A DNA stretch of 41,121 nt, taken from assembly GCA_020720455.1 (NCBI GenBank), contig DYOQ01000008.1, forward strand, positions 21,578 through 62,698. Reading direction: 5' to 3'. Position 1 is the first letter of the stretch. Every line of letters starts with the position of its first letter. This DNA is from Bdellovibrio sp. (GTDB taxonomy: Bacteria; Bdellovibrionota; Bacteriovoracia; Bacteriovoracales; Bacteriovoracaceae). Below the pieces are notes generated by a model, which was given only the letters and a program-made list of their open reading frames with translations, was not told the DNA's origin and ran no database searches. Positions 8,086 through 17,235 of this stretch are shown in pieces. A program made the position numbers and the translations under genes.

Positions 8086-10434
8086 TTAGATGTTTTCGCA
8101 AAAATCAACTAAGTCATCTTCATGTTTAATTTTGACTTTTGCCTTGTGAAATATATCCGATCCCAATTTTTTATATGACAACTCGTACTCACCAGTAGTT
8201 CCACTATCTCCAGATGCTGGCAACTGAATACCTTTTGCTGTCTTTATTGGTAAACTCTCTGATCTCTTTTCACCATATAACTCAAAAGATAAAGTGCCTG
8301 TAACGCAATCACGAGAAGTCATTAAATAACCAAACGACTCTACAGCTGTCTGTGGAATCTCAACTTCCATTAAATCGCCACCTGCTAAACTTATCTTTTG
8401 AACAAAGTGTTTGCGATTTTTAGTTTCAACCCTCAACGTAAACTCTTTTTCGGCCGGAACCTTTATCTCACCTAGAACAAACACGTCTTTTTGCTCTCCA
8501 TCAATAAAAATTTTGTGCTTATACTTTTTATAGTTTGTAAGAACTATTTTTGCCATTTTATCACTTGTTCCATTTTGTTCACCACCATTGCTTACACTTT
8601 CACCAACATTTTTTGAAATAGATGAAGGATCTCGCTTATCTCCCTCTATGTCTTCAGACGTTACATCAACTTTTGCAACTTCTTCCTCAGCTACTGGGTT
8701 ATTCTCAACTGACTGATCATTTTTTTCAACTTTAACATTTTCGGCAACAACAGTTGAATCAATCTGAAATCCAATCATCGTTCTTAATATTTTTGAAATT
8801 GCACTTGTTTCAGGTTTTTCTACGAAAACAAAATAACCACCGCCGGCCACAATCAAGAGAGATGCAGCGATAACTGCTCTAAACATCATCTTAAATGAAG
8901 AACTTTTTTTCTGCGCTGGCAACACTGATATATCTGTTATCGTTTTTTTCTTTTTCTTTTTGATACCAGAACTAGTAGTAGTACCTGTTCCAGTCTTTTT
9001 CTTCTTTTTCTTTACCCCAATCGAGGTGGTCGTCCCTCCAGTTCCCAACTTCTTTTTTTTCGTCTCTAAAGAGGATTTTGTATCTATTATAATTGATGTC
9101 TTTGAACCTTCAATATTATCAGCATCTAATACTTCTGTTCTCATTTGAGTTTGCTCTACATTACCCGCACGCTTAAGAGCTTTGTGATCAGTCTTGGTCT
9201 GACCTGAAGAAATTTTATTTGCTACCGTTTTCTTCTTCTTTGCTGTATCTGCACCAATAACCGGGGGTTTTTCTCCAGAAAGTTTAATTTTCTTATCCGC
9301 GTCTTCAAAACCAAAATCAATCATATGAATGGGTTGACGCTTTGTTTTAGCTCCAGAAGTAGACGAAGACAATCCATTTGAACCAGTTATCGATCCAGCA
9401 CTCTTGCCTTGATCCTGCTCTCTTTGCAAATCATCTAGATACGGCTTGAGATCTATCTGTCCAAACTGAAATAGTTTTTCACGATCTTTCTTTATATCAT
9501 CTTTAAATAACTCTTTCGCAAAATATGCCAAGTCAGTTGGATTAAACTCTGAATAGTTAGCATACAAAAATTTAACAAGAGCTCTGTTTAGTTTATCTAA
9601 CGTCTCAAAACGGTCATCTCTACTCTTTGAAAGTGTTTTTAAAACAATATCATCCAGTTCTTTCGGAACATTTGGATTAACAGTAGAAGGGGCCGGAATA
9701 TTACATGCTTGAATCTCTTTTAGTATCGCCAATTCATTAGATGCTTTAAACAACTTACGACTGCACAACATCTCCCAAATTGTAATACCTAATGCAAACT
9801 GATCGTATCTAGAATCAAGTCTATGTCCATCTAAATACTCTGGTGCCAAGTAAGATAGTTTTCCTTTAATGGTTCCAGCTTGTGTTGCATCAGCAGCATT
9901 AGTTTCTGCTTTTGCTATCCCAAAATCTATAACCTTAACCGCTCCATCATAAGTGATCATGATGTTATGTGGGGATATATCTCTATGAATAATATTTGCT
10001 TTTTTACCTGTTAACTTATCTATAAATGTATGGGCATAGTGAAGGCCTTGACAAACTTGAGTTATAATATAAACAGATATTTCGACCGGGAAAACAAAAT
10101 TTCTCTCTTTAAGCTTATCTAGATACTCTTTTAGATTTTTACCATCCACATACTCCATGGCCGTATAGAGCTGTTCATTCATTAGGCCATAATCATACGT
10201 CTGTGCAATGTTTGGATGAATTAAACCAAACGTCACCTTAATCTCACCTTCAAACATCGCTCTAAAGGATTCGTCTTGAGAAAACTGTTGTTGAACTGTT
10301 TTTATAGCAACAATTTTATCAGCTTGTTCACCCAAGAACCTAGCTCGTGATATCTTGGCCATCCCACCATCAACTAGATGATCTAGTATCAAGTATCTGC
10401 CAAATCTCTCCAACTTTAAATCATTATCGGCCAT
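8086..10434 (-). CDS. Transmembrane Ser/Thr protein kinase with lysine-rich repeats and extracytoplasmic tail
   Basis: Residues 10-290 are a Hanks-type kinase: Gly-rich loop at 21-29 (degenerate, VDGGMAKIS), Lys45 in VAIK, HRDISPHN with Asp152 and Asn157, and DFG at 170-172, so it should be catalytically active. A linker follows, then three poly-lysine blocks (about 459-497) separated by Thr/Gly-rich spacers with the consensus tGTgtTtSsGi. A transmembrane helix lies at about 517-538. The last 240 residues face the periplasm and include a beta-rich stretch around 630-690 that recalls PEGA-type domains. It sits last in a minus-strand row after the PilZ protein, hydrolase and lipoprotein. An AGGAG precedes the ATG by 11 bases. 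A FliA-like promoter is possible at 10458-10484. Confidence 0.93.
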   Translation of the reverse strand: MADNDLKLERFGRYLILDHLVDGGMAKISRARFLGEQADKIVAIKTVQQQFSQDESFRAMFEGEIKVTFGLIHPNIAQTYDYGLMNEQLYTAMEYVDGKNLKEYLDKLKERNFVFPVEISVYIITQVCQGLHYAHTFIDKLTGKKANIIHRDISPHNIMITYDGAVKVIDFGIAKAETNAADATQAGTIKGKLSYLAPEYLDGHRLDSRYDQFALGITIWEMLCSRKLFKASNELAILKEIQACNIPAPSTVNPNVPKELDDIVLKTLSKSRDDRFETLDKLNRALVKFLYANYSEFNPTDLAYFAKELFKDDIKKDREKLFQFGQIDLKPYLDDLQREQDQGKSAGSITGSNGLSSSTSGAKTKRQPIHMIDFGFEDADKKIKLSGEKPPVIGADTAKKKKTVANKISSGQTKTDHKALKRAGNVEQTQMRTEVLDADNIEGSKTSIIIDTKSSLETKKKKLGTGGTTTSIGVKKKKKKTGTGTTTSSGIKKKKKKTITDISVLPAQKKSSSFKMMFRAVIAASLLIVAGGGYFVFVEKPETSAISKILRTMIGFQIDSTVVAENVKVEKNDQSVENNPVAEEEVAKVDVTSEDIEGDKRDPSSISKNVGESVSNGGEQNGTSDKMAKIVLTNYKKYKHKIFIDGEQKDVFVLGEIKVPAEKEFTLRVETKNRKHFVQKISLAGGDLMEVEIPQTAVESFGYLMTSRDCVTGTLSFELYGEKRSESLPIKTAKGIQLPASGDSGTTGEYELSYKKLGSDIFHKAKVKIKHEDDLVDFCENI
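8941..9064 (-). repeat. Lysine-codon-rich repeats inside the kinase gene
   Basis: Three blocks of four to six consecutive Lys codons alternate with short Thr/Gly/Ser spacers of related sequence. On the plus strand they appear as long T/C runs broken by ACCAGTTCC-type spacers. The block falls just before the transmembrane helix on the cytoplasmic side. The repeats are imperfect at DNA level, so they look old rather than recently slipped. Confidence 0.75.
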
Positions 10435-10457
10435 AAAAATGTGTACTCCTAATGTTA

Positions 10458-10484
10458 ATATCGGAGCAAATAAAAAAAAACTTA
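10458..10484 (-). promoter_or_regulatory. Possible FliA (sigma28)-type promoter for the Ser/Thr kinase
   Basis: On the minus strand TAAG (10481-10484), 15 bases, then TCCGATAT (10458-10465). The consensus is TAAA-N15-GCCGATAA, so 3 of 4 and 6 of 8 positions match. Transcription would start near 10451, right at the AGGAG ribosome binding site. Weak on its own; it gains some weight from the better match at 18271-18297. Confidence 0.3.
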
Positions 10485-10510
10485 GTCTTTTTTCTTAAAA
10501 AAATGATTGA

Positions 10511-11005
10511 TTAAATATGGATTATAGAGTCAGGAAATGAAGAAAACGTCATATCAAACTGTTCTGGCCCACTACCACAAAATCCTACAACGCTGTATAA
10601 TCTAAAAGCATAACTCTCATAATCTGGGTGTAACTTAAAATTATTTTTAAAATCAGGGATAACTACCTCAGCATACGAAATTTTTTCCAACCTATCCCTT
10701 AGCATTTTATAAGTTATCTTATTACTGTCTTGAGAATAAGCAAGCATTACAAAAAAATTTGAACAACTATCAACAACTTCCAACTCTTTAGTTGAAAATA
10801 GTTTTCTAATTAAGTCTTCTTTACCAACTTTTTTAACAAAAATCTCTGCAACTAAGGACATCTCTTGAAACCATGAGTATCTGTTAAGTTTTATCTCTTC
10901 AATTGTGAGCTCTCCTGATACAAATCTATTTTTAGATGACGTAGAACAAGCAACAAAAAAAATTGTTGTTAAGAAAATCGTCCAGCACATTACTCTACCA
11001 AACAT
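10511..11005 (-). CDS. Putative lipoprotein of unknown function
   Basis: The N-terminus is a lipoprotein signal peptide: two positively charged or polar residues, a hydrophobic core, and the lipobox FVAC with Cys20, followed by Ser-Thr-Ser-Ser. Asp is not at +2, so outer-membrane sorting is plausible under the Lol rule, which is known from enterobacteria and may not hold here. The remaining 145 residues match nothing I recognise; one more pair of Cys (about 97 and 148) might form a disulfide. It starts one base after the alpha/beta hydrolase stop (TAAGATG) and its Shine-Dalgarno GGGAG lies inside the end of that gene, so the two are coupled. Confidence 0.75.
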   Translation of the reverse strand: MFGRVMCWTIFLTTIFFVACSTSSKNRFVSGELTIEEIKLNRYSWFQEMSLVAEIFVKKVGKEDLIRKLFSTKELEVVDSCSNFFVMLAYSQDSNKITYKMLRDRLEKISYAEVVIPDFKNNFKLHPDYESYAFRLYSVVGFCGSGPEQFDMTFSSFPDSIIHI

Positions 11006-11006
11006 C

Positions 11007-11804
11007 TTAAACTCCCATTAACTTTACTAACCAATGGTATATCTCTTTTTTTAAAATGTCTTTAGATAGCGTTAAGAATTTTTTATCGACTCTCCTAATT
11101 ATCTTATCACAGCAAGAAGAAACTTCATCTTGCTCATCACAAATAAGTAGCAGAGGTTTATCTACATAGAAACAATTCTCAATAGCATCTTTTGTAAACC
11201 GCTCTAGCTCTTGATACAAACCAATACTCATGCGTTTATGACTGAAGCAACTAGTATCACTACAATAAGCGACAGGCGCTACTCTTAAATGCTTAACAAA
11301 ATCAATCTTTCCTAGTCTTTTAAATGGCTTTGACACTAGCGTTTCACCAATAAACATCGGTCGTTGCAAAATACATCCGATAAAATTAGCTCGACTGCCA
11401 TAATTTACAAAGTAATTTAAACAGACGATGGCGCCAGTTCCAAACGAATATAGAACTCTTTTCCTGACACTACTCTTTTCATCCAACCAATTAGCAATGC
11501 TATCAATGTCATCAAAATACTCTTTGCATGAACTAACATGAACCCGTGGCCCACTACTTAATCCATGGCCTCTTAAGTCAAACAAAACTACAGAGCCAAT
11601 CAATGAATTGTCGGTGTCCAGGAGAGAAGAAGCAAACTCAAGATAGGTATCATGCATGCCTAGAATAGAATGGACAAACACAATCTCTAATAAATTTTTA
11701 TCTTTTAAAAGTTGATTTTCGATTCGTTTATAATATAAAAAATTTTGACCTGAAACGATTTGCCCGGATGAAACTACAATGCTGGTCTTATCGTAATCGA
11801 CCAT
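11007..11804 (-). CDS. Alpha/beta-hydrolase-fold protein, catalytic serine apparently lost
   Basis: The pattern of strands and motifs fits the monoglyceride-lipase/serine aminopeptidase S33 group: VHSILGMHD (oxyanion-loop position, His-Gly replaced by His-Ser), FDLRGHGLSSGPR at 75-87, and LLLICDEQDEV for the acid residue. The nucleophile elbow, normally G-x-S-x-G, reads S-F-G-T-G at 120-124 in YSFGTGAIV, so Gly122 stands where the catalytic Ser should be. The DNA codon is GGA and the frame is intact around it. The protein may be a non-enzymatic member or use another residue. It lies five bases after the GYF-PilZ gene and one base before the lipoprotein gene in the same operon. Confidence 0.8.
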   Translation of the reverse strand: MVDYDKTSIVVSSGQIVSGQNFLYYKRIENQLLKDKNLLEIVFVHSILGMHDTYLEFASSLLDTDNSLIGSVVLFDLRGHGLSSGPRVHVSSCKEYFDDIDSIANWLDEKSSVRKRVLYSFGTGAIVCLNYFVNYGSRANFIGCILQRPMFIGETLVSKPFKRLGKIDFVKHLRVAPVAYCSDTSCFSHKRMSIGLYQELERFTKDAIENCFYVDKPLLLICDEQDEVSSCCDKIIRRVDKKFLTLSKDILKKEIYHWLVKLMGV

Positions 11805-11809
11805 AATGA

Positions 11810-12622
11810 TTATGCCGTTTCAACATACTGATCAATAGATTTGTGAGCTTCTGAACTTAGATTTTCAAACCTAAGAGAAAATCCTTGGTTACCATCGAGT
11901 ACCCTGACAATTTTTCCAGCGGCGACGAAACAGTAATCACTATTGGTTGGGTGAACATTCATATTAATAGTCTCACCAACGATGACATTCATTCCAGAAA
12001 CTAAAACTTGTACACCACCAATAGAGATATCTCGACAGACACCTTCATAAACGTTGTTATTATCATGAAATAACATTCTTGCAATAAATGGTTTTCTCTG
12101 ATCCAGTCTTCTTTGTTCTTCATCAATCACAGGAGGAATTCCCATAAAAAGCTCTGAATATTTTGGAATATCTGCCAAAAAAATCCAATCTTTCATTCCA
12201 GGTGTAAAGATATATGTTTTAGGGCCAACTCTATTATCAAAAAACAATTTTTTTATTATGTTCATTGAATATGGGCCATACTCTGTAGAACTCGTACCTC
12301 TGTCTACTCCAATTTTTATTAAGAAAATTGGGGCATCTAAATCATACTTTACCCAACTAAACTCTTTTATTGGAGGTAGTTTTAAAACATCAGGAACTTT
12401 ATCACTCTGCTTATTTACAATAGCTACAATCGCTTCCTCTTCTTGATGTAATAAATAATCTAGCTCTGATAAGTCACAAATTTTCTCCCAATTTTCTAGT
12501 CCCTTTTTCCACACATAACTTTCTGCATTTAATTTTCCCTTTGCAAATAGCACCTTCAGCTCATCTTCAACAACAGGTCCAACTCGCTCACTTCCTTCTA
12601 CATAGTACCAACTTACAGACAT
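11810..12622 (-). CDS. GYF_2-GYF_2-PilZ protein, predicted c-di-GMP receptor
   Basis: Two GYF_2-type domains come first: residues 4-55 (WYYVEGSERVGPV, then YVWKKGLENWEKI) and about 100-160 (YGPYSM, then YIFTPGMKDWIFL). GYF domains bind proline-rich peptides in known cases. A PilZ domain follows (about 175-268), with R-x3-R in RRLDQR and the D-x-S-x-G-G motif as DISIGG, both of which contact c-di-GMP in characterised members, so binding is likely. I choose the ATG at 12622, which has GGAGA eight bases upstream, over the longer frame starting at 12673. It heads a short operon with the hydrolase and lipoprotein. A -10-like TATAAT is at 12654-12659. Confidence 0.88.
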   Translation of the reverse strand: MSVSWYYVEGSERVGPVVEDELKVLFAKGKLNAESYVWKKGLENWEKICDLSELDYLLHQEEEAIVAIVNKQSDKVPDVLKLPPIKEFSWVKYDLDAPIFLIKIGVDRGTSSTEYGPYSMNIIKKLFFDNRVGPKTYIFTPGMKDWIFLADIPKYSELFMGIPPVIDEEQRRLDQRKPFIARMLFHDNNNVYEGVCRDISIGGVQVLVSGMNVIVGETINMNVHPTNSDYCFVAAGKIVRVLDGNQGFSLRFENLSSEAHKSIDQYVETA

Positions 12623-12653
12623 GATAGTTCTCCAAAAAAATTTGTTATAATTA

Positions 12654-12659
12654 ATTATA
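12654..12659 (-). promoter_or_regulatory. -10 element TATAAT upstream of the GYF-PilZ gene
   Basis: A perfect TATAAT on the minus strand lies 32 bases ahead of the chosen start codon at 12622. I see no good -35 at 16-18 bases distance. The site also argues against the longer reading frame that would begin at 12673, upstream of it. Confidence 0.35.
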
Positions 12660-12703
12660 CGCTTAGCAACCAATGGGAAATATAGGTAAAATATTCCAAA
12701 AAA

Positions 12704-13603
12704 TTAGTAGATAATTCCGATTTGTTTTCTTAAATCATTAAATGCCACCCGATCATACCATGATTGAGAACAAAAATTTGATAAGATAACCGTCCCGTTC
12801 ATTCGTGTAGGGTCAATCCAGATGGAACATCCAGTAAATCCCGTGTGGCCAAAACTGCTCAATGTAGCGTTTTTTCCAGCTAAAGTTTTCGATAGATCTG
12901 TGGCCCTATCCCACCCCATCACATAACCTTTATTCCCTACTTTATCTAACTGAGACTCAACGTTCTTTACAAAAGAAAACCGACGTTCAAGGTTTAGTAA
13001 TGTTTTAGATAGGCCCGTTACAGTACCAAACAACCCAGCATGTGAGCATTTTGTTCCAATAATAAAAGCATTATCATCGTGTACTTGGCCATAAATCTCT
13101 TTCCCACCCCTAAACCCAGTAACTACACTCATAAAATTATCAGGAAGCTCTTTCCAGTGTGCAATTTCACTATCCCAAGTATCGCCAACTAAATCATATA
13201 ACATTTTTCCTGATTTTTTTTCCAACTCAAGCATTAGTCGAAGAGCAGAAAAATCTGAGTATAGGGTTGGTGACTCTTTTATCTCATAAGAGAGTATCAG
13301 CTCCTTCCAACTTTTTGATGACAACCTTCCCCATGCAGGAAGGCCTCCACAATGATTAAGTAATAACTCTTCATGTTTCGAAAATAAATTTTTATACATA
13401 ATTCTTGCCACGCCTAACGTTAACGGCTTTGTTAAACTTGCAAGATCAAAAAAAATTGGAGTAGATGACGGTATAATTAAACCATTTTCTATCTGAAAAG
13501 TTTCCAATTCACCACGATTAAAATCAATAGAAGCAACTGCCAAATTAGAAAACTTAAACTTTTCCATTTCTGACAGAGTTAAATTTATAATATCTACTAA
13601 CAT
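12704..13603 (-). CDS. Beta-lactamase/transpeptidase-fold serine hydrolase
   Basis: The class-C/PF00144 motifs are present: S-x-x-K as SLTK with Ser56 and Lys59, Y-S-D (LYSDFSALR) in place of Y-x-N, and HTG (FGHTGFTG) in place of KTG. These are typical of the esterase or peptidase branch rather than of true beta-lactamases. The length of 299 residues is a little short for the family. There is no signal peptide, so it probably acts in the cytoplasm, perhaps on peptidoglycan fragments or esters. Its ATG overlaps the last 7 bases of glyS, so it is translated as the last gene of the exporter-glyS unit. Confidence 0.85.
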   Translation of the reverse strand: MLVDIINLTLSEMEKFKFSNLAVASIDFNRGELETFQIENGLIIPSSTPIFFDLASLTKPLTLGVARIMYKNLFSKHEELLLNHCGGLPAWGRLSSKSWKELILSYEIKESPTLYSDFSALRLMLELEKKSGKMLYDLVGDTWDSEIAHWKELPDNFMSVVTGFRGGKEIYGQVHDDNAFIIGTKCSHAGLFGTVTGLSKTLLNLERRFSFVKNVESQLDKVGNKGYVMGWDRATDLSKTLAGKNATLSSFGHTGFTGCSIWIDPTRMNGTVILSNFCSQSWYDRVAFNDLRKQIGIIY

Positions 13604-14925
13604 TTTAAACGATCACGAATTACCTGTCTTATGCTATCTATAGAAACTCTCTCCTGAACCATCGTATCTCTGTCTCTAAACGTAACGCTGTTATCATTTA
13701 AAGATTCAAAATCAATTGTCATACAAAGAGGTGTTCCAATCTCATCGTGACGTCTATAACGTTTCCCAATTGATCCCGCATCATCATACTCAACCTTATA
13801 ATTTTCAGATAAATCTGCAACGATTTTTTCTGCAATTTCAGGCAGCCCACCTTTTTTAACAAGAGGAAGAATCGCTGCTTTAATCGGTGCAAGTTTGGGA
13901 TGGAGTTTTAATACTACTCTTTCATTATCAGGATCACTCTTATTTTCCACTCTATAAGCGTCACAAAGAAGGGCAAGAATTGTCCTATCACAACCAACAC
14001 TCGTTTCAATAACAAACGGGAGATATTTTTTATTTCCATCAGCTTGATCAACATAGAGAAGATTTTTTCCACAATACTCTTGATGCTGTTTCAAATCAAA
14101 ATCTGTTCGAGAATGAATCCCTTCCATCTCTCCCCATCCAATTGGAAACTCATACTCAATATCTGTTGCAGCATCAGCATAGTGGGCCAACTTATCTGAC
14201 GGATGATCAGAAAATTTAAGTTTTTCCGCTCTAATCCCATTTGCTAAATGCCAATTCCACCTCGTCTCTTTCCACTTGGCCATAAACTCGCGCTGAGTTC
14301 CAGGTTTAATAAAATATTGCATCTCCATCTGTTCAAACTCTCTAGTTCTAAAAATAAAATTCCCTGGAGTAATCTCATTTCTAAAAGCTTTACCTATCTG
14401 AGCTATACCAAATGGGAGTTTTCTTCTCATTGTTGATTGAATATTTGGAAAATTAACAAATATACCTTGCGCCGTCTCTGGCCTTAAATATATTGTAGAT
14501 GCTGAATCTTCAACTGCTCCCATTTGAGTTTTAAACATCATATTAAATGCACGAATGTCCGTAAACGTTCCACTCTTTCCGCATTCTGGACAAGCTGCTT
14601 TCAAATCGATCATATCAGCTCTAAATCTGCTCTTACACTCTTTACAATCAACCATCGGATCATTAAATGCATCAACGTGGCCTGAGGCCTTCCACACTAA
14701 TGGATGCATCATAATAGCAGCATCGACACCATCAATATCATCTCGGTAGGTCATCGACTTCCACCACTTATCTTTAACATTTAATTTTAGCTCAACACCC
14801 AGTGGCCCATAATCCCAGCAAGAACCAAGACCTCCGTAGATTTCACTACTTTGAAAAATAAACCCTCTCCTTTTGCAAAGAGAGACAAGATCACTCATCG
14901 ATTCTAAATTTGTTTCTACACTCAT
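13597..14925 (-). CDS. glyS: Glycyl-tRNA synthetase (single-chain, dimeric type)
   Basis: This class II synthetase charges tRNA-Gly. It starts with the family hallmark [18 protein letters not shown] and [11 protein letters not shown], has a four-cysteine zinc knuckle (CKEC ... CPEC, about 97-118), motif 2 as FRNEITP ... [13 protein letters not shown], and motif 3 near [16 protein letters not shown]. The 442-residue length matches the bacterial/archaeal dimeric type and not the alpha2beta2 type of most proteobacteria. The C-terminal anticodon-binding domain is intact. An AGGA precedes the ATG. It lies 17 bases after the MsbA-like gene and overlaps the beta-lactamase-fold gene by 7 bases. Confidence 0.95.
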   Translation of the reverse strand: MSVETNLESMSDLVSLCKRRGFIFQSSEIYGGLGSCWDYGPLGVELKLNVKDKWWKSMTYRDDIDGVDAAIMMHPLVWKASGHVDAFNDPMVDCKECKSRFRADMIDLKAACPECGKSGTFTDIRAFNMMFKTQMGAVEDSASTIYLRPETAQGIFVNFPNIQSTMRRKLPFGIAQIGKAFRNEITPGNFIFRTREFEQMEMQYFIKPGTQREFMAKWKETRWNWHLANGIRAEKLKFSDHPSDKLAHYADAATDIEYEFPIGWGEMEGIHSRTDFDLKQHQEYCGKNLLYVDQADGNKKYLPFVIETSVGCDRTILALLCDAYRVENKSDPDNERVVLKLHPKLAPIKAAILPLVKKGGLPEIAEKIVADLSENYKVEYDDAGSIGKRYRRHDEIGTPLCMTIDFESLNDNSVTFRDRDTMVQERVSIDSIRQVIRDRLKC

Positions 14926-14942
14926 AATTAATTCCTACTAAA

Positions 14943-16670
14943 CTAAGTTTCATGACTACTTATCTGTTTCCCAAACTCATACAGCTTTTTATACTCTCCA
15001 CTCATACTAATAAGCGCTTGATGGTTTCCACTCTCCACAATTTTTCCATCCTTCATAACAAAAATTTTATCATAATTTTGGATTGTTGAAAGTCGATGAG
15101 CAACAGCAATAACTGTTTTACCACCAGAAATATCCTCGAGGGCCTTCTGAACAACTTTTTCAGACTCATTATCTAAAGCACTAGTCGCTTCATCAAAAAG
15201 TAAGATTTCAGGGTTTCTCAAACACGCCCTTCCAATCGTAACCCGTTGCTGTTGTCCTCCAGAAAGTCTTGTTCCTCTATCTCCAACAACCGTCTCTTCT
15301 TTACTTGGAAGTTGATTGATAAAATCTGTAGCATATGCCATTTTGATCGCTACTCCTATTCTTTCATCTGTATAGTTTCCACCGATAGTTAAATTGGCCT
15401 TAATTGTATCATGAAACAAAAATATATCTTGGCCAACAAAACCAAATAACGACCGAACATCTGAGAGTGAAATATCTTTAATTGAGACACCATCAATTAA
15501 AATATCTCCTCGATCTACATCATATAAACGTAATAACAGATTCACCATCGTTGACTTGCCTGAACCTGATGGGCCGACCAACGCAACCTTTTCACCTTTG
15601 TTAATAGTTAAGGACAAATTAGAAACCACATCACTGTCACCATAAGAAAACGATAGGTTTCTAATCTCAATTTTTTCTTTAAACGAAGAAATTGACACAA
15701 CTCCAGTGTCAATTTCTTCTGCCATACCCAAGACCCCAAAAATTCTATCAGCAGCGGCCATTGCCTGGCCCATTTTAACATTTGCTTGAGAGTACTTTCT
15801 AATTGGATCCATAAGAAGTGCTAGTGCTGCAATAAAACTAACAAAATCTCCAACTGAGATCTCTTTACTAGCTATTCGGTGATGAGCAAAAATAATAACA
15901 CCTGAAAAAGCAATAGCACCTACGAATTCAACAAATGGATGGGCCAACTCTTCTACTACTGTAGTTTTCATCTGAGAATTAAAAAACTTATCCTGAACCG
16001 CTACAAATCTTTGAAGTACAAACTTTTGCAAGTTAAAGGCCTTGGTAACCTTCTGGCCAGAAACACCTTCTGCTAAAGAATGAGTAAGGTCCGCAATATC
16101 CTCTTGAACAATTACCTGATTTTTTCTAATTAACTTTCCACTAATTCCAAATATGATAATAAACATTGGCGCAACAACGATGACGATCATAGTGAGTTGC
16201 CAATCTCGATAAAAAGCAAGGCCTAGCATCACAATAGCGGTTAAAGGCTCTCTGACTAAATCAATCGCACTTCTAAATCCGATAGAAAAAATAACCGTAT
16301 CATTTAATACATTTGAAATAAGCGTCCCTTGCTTATTTTTATTAAAAAATGACATCGGAAGTCTTTGCAACTTATCAAACAAGTCACTCCTAACTGAACA
16401 GGTAGCTCTATCAACAACAAACCTTATCCAGTAAAAATGAAAAAACCTTGCAGGAAAATTAGCAACTCCAAGAGCTAAAATTAGTAACGCATAAAAAATG
16501 GCCTCATTAAAAGAGGAGTTTTCATTTAGGCCAGAATCAAAAATATTTTTGACCAAGTATACCTCGCCACCTTTTATTCCAGCTAAAACAAAAGATAACA
16601 GCAAGGAACCGACAACCCTCTTCCAATATGGTTTTATATAGGGTAAAAGTAATTTTATAAAGTTTAGCAT
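14943..16670 (-). CDS. msbA: MsbA-like ABC exporter (half transporter)
   Basis: An N-terminal membrane domain with about six helices (1-310) is fused to an ATPase domain with Walker A GPSGSGKST, the signature LSGGQQQR, Walker B ILLFDEATSALD and the switch His in VAHRLST. Length (575) and organisation match MsbA, which flips lipid A-core across the inner membrane as a homodimer. The divergent neighbour gmhB makes a heptose precursor for lipopolysaccharide core, which favours a lipopolysaccharide role; a general multidrug exporter of the same family cannot be excluded. I see no Shine-Dalgarno ahead of the ATG. It is the first gene of a run with glyS and the beta-lactamase-fold gene. Confidence 0.82.
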   Translation of the reverse strand: MLNFIKLLLPYIKPYWKRVVGSLLLSFVLAGIKGGEVYLVKNIFDSGLNENSSFNEAIFYALLILALGVANFPARFFHFYWIRFVVDRATCSVRSDLFDKLQRLPMSFFNKNKQGTLISNVLNDTVIFSIGFRSAIDLVREPLTAIVMLGLAFYRDWQLTMIVIVVAPMFIIIFGISGKLIRKNQVIVQEDIADLTHSLAEGVSGQKVTKAFNLQKFVLQRFVAVQDKFFNSQMKTTVVEELAHPFVEFVGAIAFSGVIIFAHHRIASKEISVGDFVSFIAALALLMDPIRKYSQANVKMGQAMAAADRIFGVLGMAEEIDTGVVSISSFKEKIEIRNLSFSYGDSDVVSNLSLTINKGEKVALVGPSGSGKSTMVNLLLRLYDVDRGDILIDGVSIKDISLSDVRSLFGFVGQDIFLFHDTIKANLTIGGNYTDERIGVAIKMAYATDFINQLPSKEETVVGDRGTRLSGGQQQRVTIGRACLRNPEILLFDEATSALDNESEKVVQKALEDISGGKTVIAVAHRLSTIQNYDKIFVMKDGKIVESGNHQALISMSGEYKKLYEFGKQISSHET

Positions 16671-16710
16671 TTGACAATAGTAGCTAAAAATACTGACATT
16701 GATAATACCT

Positions 16711-17235
16711 ATGATTAAAAAAGCAATATTTCTTGATCGTGACGGAACAATAATAACAGATAAACACTATCTTCATGATCCAAATGAGGTTGAATACCTC
16801 CCAAACGCTACGAACGGAATGAAACTTCTTCAAAAAATGGGATATTCCCTCTTGATAATCACCAATCAATCAGGAATTGGAAGAGGTTACTATACAAAAG
16901 AACAAATGGATTCTGTGCACATTCAAATGCAAAACGACATGATTACTTTTGGGCTGCAAAAATACCTCGATATCGCCTTTTGCCCCCATGGCCCAGATGA
17001 TCTGTGCAATTGCAGAAAACCACACCCAACTCTTATTAACGGTCTCATTTCAAAATGGAATATTGATCCAAACTCAAGCTACATGATTGGAGATAAAGAT
17101 ATTGATGCTAAAACAGGACAAAATGCCAATATCAAAGGATGCCTTATTCGAGGTAAAGCAGATCATGAGAAGTTAATTTTCCAGGACCTTCTAGATTTTG
17201 CTAACTATATCAAAAAGAGCAGCCGAAATAGTTGA
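16711..17235 (+). CDS. gmhB: D-glycero-D-manno-heptose-1,7-bisphosphate 7-phosphatase
   Basis: This HAD-family phosphatase removes the 7-phosphate in the synthesis of ADP-heptose for the lipopolysaccharide core. With the ATG at 16711 the nucleophile motif FLDRDGT has Asp9 and Asp11, TNQSGIGRG follows as motif II, and the family zinc site C-x-H ... C-x-C is Cys91, His93, Cys99 and Cys101. GDKDID provides the C-terminal acidic pair. The TTG at 16699 would add four residues and is less likely. There is only a 40-base gap to the divergent exporter gene. The last 45 bases overlap the convergent helicase gene. Confidence 0.92.
   Translation: MIKKAIFLDRDGTIITDKHYLHDPNEVEYLPNATNGMKLLQKMGYSLLIITNQSGIGRGYYTKEQMDSVHIQMQNDMITFGLQKYLDIAFCPHGPDDLCNCRKPHPTLINGLISKWNIDPNSSYMIGDKDIDAKTGQNANIKGCLIRGKADHEKLIFQDLLDFANYIKKSSRNS

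Noticed and set aside
10466-10502. A/T-rich inverted sequence between the lipoprotein and kinase genes as a terminator
   Set aside because: The stem would be almost only A-T pairs with no stable core; runs of A and T are expected at this base composition.
12704-13603. Beta-lactamase-fold gene as an antibiotic-resistance gene
   Set aside because: YSD and HTG motifs and no signal peptide point to the esterase/peptidase branch, not to a periplasmic beta-lactamase.
16671-16699. TTGACA at 16671 as the -35 of gmhB
   Set aside because: At 17 bases the -10 would be TGACAT, only three matches; GATAAT is 24 bases away and would start transcription inside the gene.
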